In this document: positions 1-7,900 of the stretch, one piece after another
Numbering within the stretch: the first letter of the stretch is position 1
Layout of the letters: each line of letters starts with the position of its first letter
NCBI GenBank assembly: GCA_016716225.1
Contig: JADJWT010000001.1
Coordinates: 3,296,501-3,360,500 of the forward strand
Direction: 5' to 3'
From: Ignavibacteriota bacterium
Lineage (GTDB): Bacteria > Bacteroidota > Ignavibacteria > Ignavibacteriales > Melioribacteraceae
DNA: 64,000 bases
Translations under genes and position numbers: made by a program
Notes under the pieces: model-generated
Seen by the model: the letters and a program-made list of their open reading frames with translations, nothing else
Told to the model about the DNA's origin: nothing
Database searches by the model: none

Positions 1-390
1 AAAGATTTTGGCTTAAAAAAATTGTATTACTCCATTTCTGAAGTAAGTAAATTAACTGATTTGGAGCAATATATTTTACGCTATTGGGAAACTGAATTTG
101 AACAGCTGAAACCTTCTAAAAATAGAGCCGGAAACAGAATTTATACCAACAAAGATATTAAAATGATCCTTTTAATAAAGCATCTTTTAAGAGAAGAAAA
201 ATATACAATTGAAGGCGCAAAAAAGATTTTAAGTGATCCAAGTGAATTAAATAAAATAAGCACAGAAAGTAAAAATAATTCAAATCAAAATACAGTACCT
301 CAAGAAGTTGTTATACAAGAACAACGCGATATTAAAAGAGACCTTGAAGATTTAAAGAACTTTTTAGTAGATTTACGTTCTAAGATATAA
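1..390 (+). CDS. MerR-family transcriptional regulator (5' end outside window)
   Basis: The reading frame is open from base 1, so the true start lies upstream. The visible part begins K-D-F-G-L-K-K-L-Y-Y-S-I-S-E-V and has a MerR-type winged helix-turn-helix (S-I-S-E-V-S-K-L-T, then L-R-Y-W-E-T-E-F, then N-R-I-Y-T-N-K-D-I) over the first ~75 residues, followed by a polar C-terminal tail. This is the single-MerR-domain regulator family; the effector is unknown. The stop codon is directly followed by the left attachment repeat, so this is the last host gene before the integrated element. Confidence 0.85.
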   Translation, partial: KDFGLKKLYYSISEVSKLTDLEQYILRYWETEFEQLKPSKNRAGNRIYTNKDIKMILLIKHLLREEKYTIEGAKKILSDPSELNKISTESKNNSNQNTVPQEVVIQEQRDIKRDLEDLKNFLVDLRSKI

Positions 391-438
391 AACTCGGAAC
401 GTAGCGCAGTCCGGTAGCGTACTTGAATGGGGTTCAAG
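390..438 (+). other. attL: partial tRNA-Pro duplication
   Basis: These 49 bases are identical to 56312-56360 and cover the acceptor 5' strand, D arm and anticodon arm of tRNA-Pro(GGG). After the 3' anticodon stem the sequence diverges and lacks the variable loop, T arm and acceptor 3' strand, so this copy cannot make a tRNA. It marks the left junction between host and element. The rest of 439-583 holds the arm repeat and no gene. Confidence 0.9.
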
Positions 439-502
439 AGTTAATTGAAAATTTGTTTCGAATTTGATTAAAAATCAAAGAAAATAATCGAGAAAATTTT
501 CT

Positions 503-521
503 TGGTTGCAGATTGGTTGCA
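503..521 (+). repeat. Left arm-type repeat of the integrase
   Basis: TGGTTGCAGATTGGTTGCA is repeated identically at 56204-56222, in the same orientation. It lies 64 bp inside the left core here and about 90 bp inside the right core. Each copy contains two GGTTGCA boxes. Paired short repeats flanking the core are the usual arrangement of integrase arm sites; binding itself is inferred. Confidence 0.6.
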
Positions 522-583
522 AAATTGATTTTAAAATATTGAAAAAGATGGCAAAAAATTTGTCATTTTGTTGCTCATAAAAT

Positions 584-1132
584 TTATAAGAATTTAAACA
601 TCAGCTTTCTTAATTGTAGTAAACCGTTTTTATAATGTTGAGAAATTAGTCCTTCCGAAACATCTGCACTTTTAGCAATAAATTTATTTGACATACCTTG
701 TAATTTACATCCCATAATTATTTGTTGTGTTCTACCTAATTTTGGAATTAAATCGATCATCATTTTATATATCTCATTATTTTCCATCTCATCAAAAAAT
801 TCAATGTTCTCAGAAGTAAAATTTATCTCATCCGAATATTCATAATTTATTTTAACCTTTCTTATCACATCAATAATTCTAAATCGTATTAACCATATAC
901 AATATGTTGTGAATTTAATTTTACTATGAAAATTGAAATCATAGTTAATGCTGCTTAACAAAACGGTATTAGCGATTGAAAACTGAGAATCATAATCAGT
1001 TAAATTTTTCGGAATTCCTTGAATTGCTTTATGTATCATTAGCTGGTGGTTTTTAACGAGAATTTCCAAAGCTTTTGGGCTTTTCGTTTTTCGATAAAAT
1101 TTAATAAGCTTTTTAGTATTTGTATCTTCCAT
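584..1132 (-). CDS. Sigma-70-like factor of the element
   Basis: This 182-aa protein looks like a small RNA polymerase sigma factor. Residues ~70-92 (K-F-T-T-Y-C-I-W-L-I-R-F-R-I-I-D-V-I-R) resemble region 2.3/2.4 (the usual 'F-x-T-Y-A-x-x-x-I-R-x-x-I-x-D'). Residues ~128-178 form a region-4 helix-turn-helix (I-P-K-L-G-R-T-Q-Q-I-I-M-G, then S-V/S-E-G-L-I-S-Q-H). It is the first gene inside attL and is read towards the host. A strong hairpin plus T-run lies only 8 nt before its ATG, so expression is probably conditional. It may direct transcription of element genes; a purely DNA-binding role is also possible. Confidence 0.7.
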   Translation of the reverse strand: MEDTNTKKLIKFYRKTKSPKALEILVKNHQLMIHKAIQGIPKNLTDYDSQFSIANTVLLSSINYDFNFHSKIKFTTYCIWLIRFRIIDVIRKVKINYEYSDEINFTSENIEFFDEMENNEIYKMMIDLIPKLGRTQQIIMGCKLQGMSNKFIAKSADVSEGLISQHYKNGLLQLRKLMFKFL

Positions 1133-1135
1133 AAA

Positions 1136-1161
1136 AAATAGGGAGCATATTATATGCTCCC
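1136..1161 (-). terminator. Hairpin plus T-run just upstream of the sigma-like gene
   Basis: On the minus strand GGGAGCATAT pairs with ATATGCTCCC around a 1-base centre (1141-1161), followed by TATTTTTTATG where ATG is the start of the sigma-like gene. It reads as an intrinsic terminator between the ATPase gene (stop at 1169) and the sigma gene (start at 1132). The only good Shine-Dalgarno-like sequence nearby, GGGAG, is in the 5' arm of the stem, so folding could also control translation. Confidence 0.6.
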
Positions 1162-1168
1162 AAAATTA

Positions 1169-2281
1169 TTATGAAAATACTTCATTGGAAAGATTATAAT
1201 TTTCAATATGAATTAAAGTTTCTAACGGTTCAACATCTTTCAACTCTTTGAATAGTTCTTCTAATTCTTGTCGTCTGAAATTCAATTCATTGGGTAACAT
1301 TTTTTCAATTTCTGTTTTTGAAGTTGTACCAAATATTTTTTGAATAATTGCCGTTTTGACTTTTTTATCTTCATTGGCTCTTGGAGTTCCCAAATTATTT
1401 AATTCAAATACTCCTTCGATTTTTTCTATTTCGATTTTCCTTCTAAGTTCTCTTTCAAAATAATCTTTATCTGTTGGAATAAGATTTTTTTCAGTTTCCT
1501 CTGCAACAATTCCAGTCGGTAAATTTTGAATAAAGTTAATTACAGGTTTAAAATCTTTAAAAGTAGGGAAGGAAAGTACTTTACCATTTATTGAATCTGA
1601 TCTATCTTTTAAAACATATCCAAAGATTTCTTTTGTAGGTTTACCTTCCTTATTGTAAATATCATTTGAATTCATCCAAACATTTAAATCTGTTTCATAC
1701 GGAGTTTCTCCGGCAATTTTCATCTTAAATCCGGATTTTACAAATTGGCCTTTTTGCGTTACAACTCCATTTTCATCTTTTTCATCTTCTTCTTTTTCAT
1801 ATTCGAATCCACCTCTTCCGGTAAAAACGATATTACCTTCTGATTGAACAAATTTTTCTGAAAATTCCTCATTCCAAAGTGGAAGAATTTTTCCCCAGTC
1901 TTGAAGCGTCATAAAATTTTTATTATTTCTTAAGCGATAATCTTTTATATATCTGTAATAAATTTTAGTTAGTGAATCGATAAAGAGAAAATCAATTTCT
2001 TTTTTCTGCAAAAAGTTGAAAGATTCTTGAACATCTTTTAAAGATGTTGTTTCTTTTGCGATTGCTTCAATTTTATTTTTCTTGAATAAGTTGATTAAAA
2101 AACGTGATCCCTTTTCATTATCTAAAATCAGAATTGGTTTTGAAAGTTTCATTTGTTTGTAAGTTCCGGTAATAAACTCGAAAGCGGTCCGGGTTTTACC
2201 CGAACCTTGAAATCCGCCAAAACTTGCTTTAATGAAATGATCTTTACTAATTAACGGTTTTGCAAAATCTGATAAGTTCAT
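1169..2281 (-). CDS. Phage AAA/RecA-like ATPase (Sak4-like)
   Basis: This 370-aa protein has a Walker A motif G-F-Q-G-S-G-K-T at residues 23-30 and a Walker B-like F-L-F-I-D-S-L at ~98-104. The next part contains T-L-Q-D-W-G-K and E-G-N-I-V-F-T-G-R, a layout typical of phage nucleotide-binding proteins annotated as AAA ATPase or Sak4-type single-strand annealing proteins. It probably acts in recombination or replication of the element. It is the last large gene of a tightly packed minus-strand run (3965 to 1169) with 1-10 nt gaps or overlaps. The exact family is not certain. Confidence 0.7.
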   Translation of the reverse strand: MNLSDFAKPLISKDHFIKASFGGFQGSGKTRTAFEFITGTYKQMKLSKPILILDNEKGSRFLINLFKKNKIEAIAKETTSLKDVQESFNFLQKKEIDFLFIDSLTKIYYRYIKDYRLRNNKNFMTLQDWGKILPLWNEEFSEKFVQSEGNIVFTGRGGFEYEKEEDEKDENGVVTQKGQFVKSGFKMKIAGETPYETDLNVWMNSNDIYNKEGKPTKEIFGYVLKDRSDSINGKVLSFPTFKDFKPVINFIQNLPTGIVAEETEKNLIPTDKDYFERELRRKIEIEKIEGVFELNNLGTPRANEDKKVKTAIIQKIFGTTSKTEIEKMLPNELNFRRQELEELFKELKDVEPLETLIHIENYNLSNEVFS

Positions 2282-2282
2282 T

Positions 2283-2486
2283 TTATAATACTCCTTTTTT
2301 TTTTAAGTTTTCCAAATTATTGTAATTGTTTTTAACTTCTTCCGATGCAATATTTCTTATTCTTTCAGAAGCGTTTAATATTACCGGTTCAGCAGATTCT
2401 TTTAATATTGTTTCAACTTCAATTCTAATTTTATTAAATGAATCAGAAATTTGTAAAATGCGATCAGCTATTATAAGAGCATCCAT
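2283..2486 (-). CDS. Hypothetical small phage protein, 67 aa
   Basis: A 67-aa, mostly helical protein (I-A-D-R-I-L-Q-I-S near the N-terminus, N-N-Y-N-N-L-E-N-L-K at the C-terminus). I do not recognise it. It ends 1 nt before the ATPase start and follows the next gene by 5 nt, so it belongs to the same operon. Operon position is the main support. Confidence 0.55.
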   Translation of the reverse strand: MDALIIADRILQISDSFNKIRIEVETILKESAEPVILNASERIRNIASEEVKNNYNNLENLKKKGVL

Positions 2487-2491
2487 TTTGT

Positions 2492-2749
2492 TTATTCTCC
2501 TTTTAATTTATAAAGTTTGGTTAAGATCTCAGCCATTTCCAATTGTACCATGATTCTAAATTTATTAAGTATAAATCTTGAATCATTTCTTTTGAAAATA
2601 TCTTGGCACTCTCTGGAAATTTTATTCATAATATTCCGGATAATTTCTTCGGAATCTTCATCGGCTTTAATTTCTGTCGGAATTTCTTCCGGCGTTGTAA
2701 ATTCATCATAAGGTGTAAAATAATTTCTTGGGTAAATGTTTTGTTTCAT
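2492..2749 (-). CDS. Hypothetical small phage protein, 85 aa
   Basis: 85 aa, acidic in the first half (E-F-T-T-P-E-E-I-P-T-E, then D-E-D-S-E-E-I) and helical in the second. No family recognised. It overlaps the next upstream gene by 4 nt (ATGA-type stop/start overlap at 2746-2749), which indicates translational coupling and supports it being real. Confidence 0.55.
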   Translation of the reverse strand: MKQNIYPRNYFTPYDEFTTPEEIPTEIKADEDSEEIIRNIMNKISRECQDIFKRNDSRFILNKFRIMVQLEMAEILTKLYKLKGE

Positions 2750-2961
2750 TTCAATAAACCTTTTATTAATGTTTTAATTTCCTCAATTGTTGAATTTGGG
2801 CTTAAACGCATAACCAATTTTTTGTTTTTGTCTTTTAATTTGAAACAATTATAAAATTTTGAAATTGTATAAGATTTACCGTTAAGTGAAATTTTGATCG
2901 GTTTTTTACCCAATTCATTAAATCTTTCCAAAACTGTTTTTTCACATATTGATTTATTCAT
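2746..2961 (-). CDS. Hypothetical small phage protein, 71 aa
   Basis: 71 aa, lysine-rich, with alternating beta-type segments (I-K-I-S-L-N-G-K-S-Y-T-I-S). Function unknown. It overlaps both neighbours (2749 downstream, 2954 upstream), typical of compact phage early operons. Confidence 0.55.
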   Translation of the reverse strand: MNKSICEKTVLERFNELGKKPIKISLNGKSYTISKFYNCFKLKDKNKKLVMRLSPNSTIEEIKTLIKGLLK

Positions 2962-3337
2962 TTTCGTTTATTTCCTCAGTTTGAGAAATATCAAAAACAA
3001 CTGCACTAAAAAAATTGCTTGGTTCTTCTGTTTCTTCACCTTCATTTTTCTTTTTATCAACTCCAACCGGATATAAAATAACTGCTCCGTGTTCACCTTT
3101 TTTTACAATTCTGCCGTGCTCCTTCCATTGATGAAAGCCGCCGCAAATAGTTGGAATTAAAATGTTTTCAAATTGTAAAGCGATTAACATTTGGTTTCTG
3201 CCGGAATAAACTCTTCCTTCAATTGATGAAATTACATAAGCTGATAACTCCAATTTTTGATCATCAGAAAGAGAATTTAATTTTTGAACTAAAATTTTTG
3301 TTCTTTCTTTTCTAGTTAATTTTTCTGTTGTTATCAT
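2954..3337 (-). CDS. ArdC N-terminal-like ssDNA-binding protein
   Basis: 127 aa. Residues ~60-115 (H-Q-W-K-E-H-G-R-I-V-K-K-G-E-H-G-A-V-I-L, later F-F-S-A-V-V-F-D-I-S-Q-T) match the pattern of the ArdC N-terminal domain (formerly DUF1738): W-x-x-x-G-R-x-V-x-K-G-E-x-G, then V-F-D-V-S-Q-T. ArdC-type proteins bind single-stranded DNA and were described as anti-restriction factors of mobile elements. Only the N-terminal domain is present, so a stand-alone ssDNA-binding role in the element is likely. Confidence 0.65.
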   Translation of the reverse strand: MITTEKLTRKERTKILVQKLNSLSDDQKLELSAYVISSIEGRVYSGRNQMLIALQFENILIPTICGGFHQWKEHGRIVKKGEHGAVILYPVGVDKKKNEGEETEEPSNFFSAVVFDISQTEEINENE

Positions 3338-3417
3338 TTTAAAGCCTCTCTTAGTTTATTGTTAATGTCTGCGATTATTTTTAAGATTTGTTCTAATTGT
3401 TTAATAATATCTTCCAT
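3334..3417 (-). CDS. Tiny helical ORF coupled to the ArdC-like gene, 27 aa
   Basis: A 27-codon ORF starting M-E-D-I-I-K-Q-L-E-Q and ending K-L-R-E-A-L-K. It is preceded by an AAAGGAA Shine-Dalgarno sequence, and its TGA stop overlaps the ATG of the ArdC-like gene. It could be a leader peptide coupling translation or a small helical protein. Support is the ribosome-binding site and the overlap only. Confidence 0.4.
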   Translation of the reverse strand: MEDIIKQLEQILKIIADINNKLREALK

Positions 3418-3426
3418 TGTGTTCCT

Positions 3427-3747
3427 TTAGAAATAGTTAACTAAATGCATTTGTTTTTTGCTGAATTGCTTAAAGGAAGTAAGAAATTTCTTTTCTATTT
3501 TTTGCGGAATTGCCAAAAAAATTACTGCGTAAGATTTACCTTTATAATTAAGTGTAGTTTGAAAATACTCTGATGAATTATGGTTTATGCGTAACCACTG
3601 AAAGAAAAAATTATTATTATGCTGAGGATTAAAGAAAAAAACCAACTGACCCAAATAACCGGAAAGAACATTATTAAAAGGTTTACCTCCGATGAAAGAG
3701 CAATTATATTTAAATGCAAATGATGTTAATTGATTTATTGTATACAT
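3427..3747 (-). CDS. Hypothetical phage protein, 106 aa
   Basis: 106 aa, rich in Phe, Tyr and Asn. No family recognised. Its C-terminal segment S-F-K-Q-F-S-K-K-Q resembles S-F-K-Q-L-S-K-A-Q of the next upstream gene, suggesting the two are related small proteins or share an ancestor. Confidence 0.5.
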   Translation of the reverse strand: MYTINQLTSFAFKYNCSFIGGKPFNNVLSGYLGQLVFFFNPQHNNNFFFQWLRINHNSSEYFQTTLNYKGKSYAVIFLAIPQKIEKKFLTSFKQFSKKQMHLVNYF

Positions 3748-3755
3748 ACTGCCAC

Positions 3756-3965
3756 CTAAAAAAGATTTAATTGATTTTGTTGATTTTGCTTATTAATACC
3801 GGTTATATTAAAAAACTTGCTTTGTGCTTTTGATAATTGCTTAAACGAAAAATGATAATGCTGACCACTTACCAAATAAATATTTATGTTATAACTACCA
3901 TTAAAGAATGTTAAGCGATAAAGAATATTGTTTTTACGAATTTGATTTAGAACCATAACCACCAC
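3756..3965 (-). CDS. Hypothetical phage protein, 69 aa
   Basis: 69 aa; first gene of the minus-strand left operon. Function unknown; it shares an F-K-Q-L-S-K-x-Q motif with its neighbour. An internal start (M-V-L-N-Q-I, three codons in) is as good as the first one. Confidence 0.45.
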   Translation of the reverse strand: MVVMVLNQIRKNNILYRLTFFNGSYNINIYLVSGQHYHFSFKQLSKAQSKFFNITGINKQNQQNQLNLF

Positions 3966-4031
3966 ACTTAAAAAGAAAAAAATGAAATAAAAAAACTGTA
4001 AATTGATTCATGTGCAGGGCGGAGAAAAAGC

Positions 4032-4078
4032 AAGGGCGGGCTGATATTTGCCCGCTTTGTACACCCTTGTCTTTTTTG
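4032..4078 (+). terminator. Two-tier hairpin with T-rich tail
   Basis: CAAGGG and CGGGC pair with GCCCG and CCCTTG, with a short internal asymmetry, followed by TCTTTTTT. This would work as an intrinsic terminator on the plus strand. It sits upstream of the minus-strand left operon, so it may also be part of that operon's leader. Stem positions are direct observation; function is inferred. Confidence 0.45.
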
Positions 4079-4921
4079 AGCAACGAAACATATTTTGCTA
4101 CATTTTTTTTAACATTTTTTTATTTGATTAAATGGTATGATTGAAGAAAAGTTATTTAACGAAGTTATATAACTGAAACTTGGGCGTGAGGAATGAGCGA
4201 CCGGAATAATAAAAACTAAAAAAATACTTTATGAATGAATGATGGAGCGATTGACGAGGTTCGAGGATTGAGCGACTGAATGAAAGAATAATGTATTATA
4301 AAAACTAAACAAAGTTCCACGAACGAAGTGAGGTTGAAAGTTAAATAGTATTGAGGGACGAAACCGAAGGTGAGGAGTGAAATATTATTTACAAGTTTTG
4401 AGCTGAACAATGTTTTATTTGCCGGTTCAACCAGCAAATTGCTAAAACTTTGTGAAGTGCTTAAAGATTTGTTTTGAACGTGCTTTTATGTTTTTAATGA
4501 AAGTTAAATAGCTTTGAGTGAATAACTTAAGTTACCGAACGAAAAGTTATTTATAGGCTTTAACTGAACAATTTTGGCTAATGCTATAGCACTATACTAC
4601 TTAATAATATTTTTGAAGGTATTAATTTTGTTGAAAAAAAACTAAAGTTTGATACCAACCCAAAATACTAAAAAAAACTGCAATAAATTCAAAAAATGAT
4701 AAAATTGGACTATTATAACATTGTAGTACTGAAAAGAACAACTTTAAATGAACAGACAATTCTTTATTTAAGTTAAAGATATTGTGTAATTGGTACTTCT
4801 ATGATCCAATCAAACTCAAAAAATAATTACATTATTTTAAAAAAACTGACTTTTATAACTACTATATGTTTAACATATCTATTTTTAATATTTAATTTAT
4901 TTAACGAAAAAAGAGGATTTA
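4079..4921. other. Non-coding stretch with an imperfect ~163-bp duplication
   Basis: No convincing gene. GAAAGTTAAATAG occurs at 4336-4348 and again at 4499-4511, and the following ~85 bp align loosely in both copies (both run through a GTTATTTA/TTATTTAC-like stretch to CTGAACAA). Words such as GAGCGA and CGAACGAAGTGAG recur. Open frames at 4216-4437 (minus) and 4801-4992 (plus) lack ribosome-binding sites and are not called. The last ~20 bases carry the AGAGGA ribosome-binding site of the next gene. Confidence 0.4.
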
Positions 4922-7900
4922 ATGAAAAAGTATTTTTCATTCGCAGTTTTTTTTATGTATATCAATTTGGTATATCCTCAACAATTCATTAAAACAATTT
5001 ATGTTGAGCAAAAGGAATTGACCACTGGTAGTGCTGATAAAAAAAACCAAACTGTCCGTTGGACTAATGAACCACTAATATTTGTAGGAGATAATACAGG
5101 AATTGGATCAGGAGATTATAGAGGTTGGATTGAATTTAATGTAGATAACTTTCCAACTAAAGTTGTTGTAAATAAGGTTGAATTACGCATTTATTGTGCA
5201 TCATCTTCAAATAGTGGTCATAAGCTTATGATTCGTCAATTTGGAATTGATGGTGATTATTTTTATCTGCACCCCACTGATCTTAGTCCACTAAATTATT
5301 CTTATTTATATGATCATGCGGCGACTGGAACCATTTATGTTGATAAATCTTCATTATTGGCTAATACAACAGTTGGGTGGAAAGTATTTGATTTAGGAAA
5401 TAAAGCTGTTGCAGATTTTCAAAAAATTATTGATGATGGGGATGGCAGATTCTCATTAGGTTTACAAGAATACGGTGATGATGATAATCCACCAGCACAG
5501 GTTTATGGAAGTACTTCAAAATATAAACCCTACCTTACTATTACTATGACTGATATTAATCCACCAACTTCGCCAGGTACACCGACTGAAAATAATCCAG
5601 ATATTGATTTTACAAATACTCAATTTACGGTTATGTGGAATTCATCTTATGATTATGAATCTGGATTTGATCACTATGAATTATTTGAGCAAGTAAATAA
5701 TGGACAATGGTCTAGAATAGCATCACCCACTTCTACAACTTCATATGTGAGGGACCTACCTGAAGGGAATTATTACTATTATGTGAAAGCTTTTGACAAG
5801 GTAGGAAATGGAAGTGAAATTTCACTTAATGATGATGGAATACTAGTTGATAAAACAAAGCCAACCAATGGTATAATTAAAATTGAAAATGGCGCAGCGA
5901 CATCTAGGACATTGAAGGTGAATCTAAATAATATTTCAGCAACTGATAATAGTTCTGGAATAGAAAAAATGAAGTTTTGTAATGATAATTCTAGTTGGTC
6001 AAGTTGGGAAAATTATTCTAGTACTAGAAGTAATTGGGATTTATCACAGAATGGTGGAAATTCTAATCCAGGAATAAAAAAAGTATATATACGATTTAAG
6101 GATAAGGCCGGTAATGAGTCTTCTTCGTTTTATGATGAAATTGAATACATTGTACCAACAATTTCAGTAAATAATCCCGAAATTGATTGCGGAAATGCTG
6201 TGGTTGGTTATGAATCGGAAGTAGTAAGTTTCAATATAAGTTGTAAAAATTTGGAAGGTGATGTAACTATTACTGCACCAAACAATTTTAAAGTTTCAAA
6301 ATATTCTAATACAAACTTTACAAGTTCTTTAAATATATCAAATAATAATAATTCTTTTACAGGTACAATATACGTTAAATTTTATCCGAATGTGGTAAAA
6401 GAATATGCCGATAAAATTAAAATTACTTCGCAAAATGCTAATGATGTTTACGTAAATGTATATGGAGATGGAGAAGAACCTTTTATTAAAGTTAGCCCAA
6501 CAAGTTTAGAAATAGGTTTTGGTTCTGGCAGCACTGGAAAATTTGAAATCACTTCAAATATAAATTGGAAAATTGCAGGAAAACCAGATTGGCTAAATGT
6601 TTCACCAGATAAAGGAAATGTAGAAGATGAGACAAATAATAGCAATGTAACAGTAACAGCAACAAGTGCCAATAGTACAACAAGCTCAAGAACAGCAACA
6701 ATGACAATTAGTGGAACAGGTGTTTCAAATAAAACAGTAACAGTAACCCAAGCAGGTAACCCAAATACAGCACCGGTGATAACAACGGCAGCAGTAACAA
6801 ACGGAGTTGTAGGACAGCTGTATAGTTATGATGTAGATGCAACAGGAAATCCGGCACCTACATATTCATTAACGACATCACCAAGCGGGATGACAATAAA
6901 TTCAACGAGTGGTATAATACAATGGACACCGAGCAGTTCAGGAAGTTATAATGTAACGGTAAAAGCGACGAATGGAGTAAGTCCGGATGCAAGTCAATCA
7001 TTTACGATAGTAGTAGCTTTACCAAATACAGCACCGGTGATAACAACGGCAGCAGTAACAAACGGAGTTGTAGGACAGCTGTATAGTTATAATGTAGATG
7101 CCACAGGAAATCCGGCACCTACATATTCATTGACAACATCACCAAGCGGGATGACAATAAATTCAACGAGTGGTATAATACAATGGACACCGAGCAGTTC
7201 AGGAAGTTATAATGTAACGGTAAAAGCGACGAATGGAGTAAGTCCGGATGCAAGTCAATCATTTACGATAGTAGTAGCTTTACCAAATACAGCACCGGTG
7301 ATAACAACGGCAGCAGTAACAAACGGAGTTGTAGGACAGATGTATAGTTATGATGTAGATGCAACAGGAAATCCGGCACCTACATATTCATTGACGACAT
7401 CACCAAGCGGGATGACAATAAATTCAACTAGTGGACTAATACAATGGACACCGAGCAGTTCAGGAAGTTATAATGTAACGGTAAAAGCATCGAATGGAGT
7501 AAGTCCGGATGCAAGTCAATCATTTACGATAGTAGTAGCTTTACCAAATACAGCACCGGTGATAACAACGGCAGCAGTAACAAACGGAGTTGTAGGACAG
7601 CTGTATAGTTATGATGTAGATGCAACAGGAAATCCGGCACCTACATATTCATTGACGACATCACCAAGCGGGATGACAATAAATTCAACTAGTGGACTAA
7701 TACAATGGACACCGAGCAGTTCAGGAAGTTATAATGTAACGGTAAAAGCATCGAATGGAGTAAGTCCGGATGCAAGTCAATCATTTACGATAGTAGTAGC
7801 TTTACCAAATACAGCACCGGTGATAACAACGGCAGCAGTAACAAACGGAGTTGTAGGACAGCTGTATAGTTATAATGTAGATGCAACAGGAAATCCGGCA

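Noticed and set aside
390..438. A second tRNA-Pro gene at the left end
   Set aside because: The 3' half (variable loop, T arm, acceptor 3' strand) is missing; it is an attachment-site duplication.
4216..4437. 73-aa minus-strand ORF
   Set aside because: No ribosome-binding site, no protein-like composition and it overlaps the duplicated non-coding sequence.
4801..4992. 63-aa plus-strand ORF
   Set aside because: It overlaps the well-supported start and ribosome-binding site of the giant adhesin gene in another frame.
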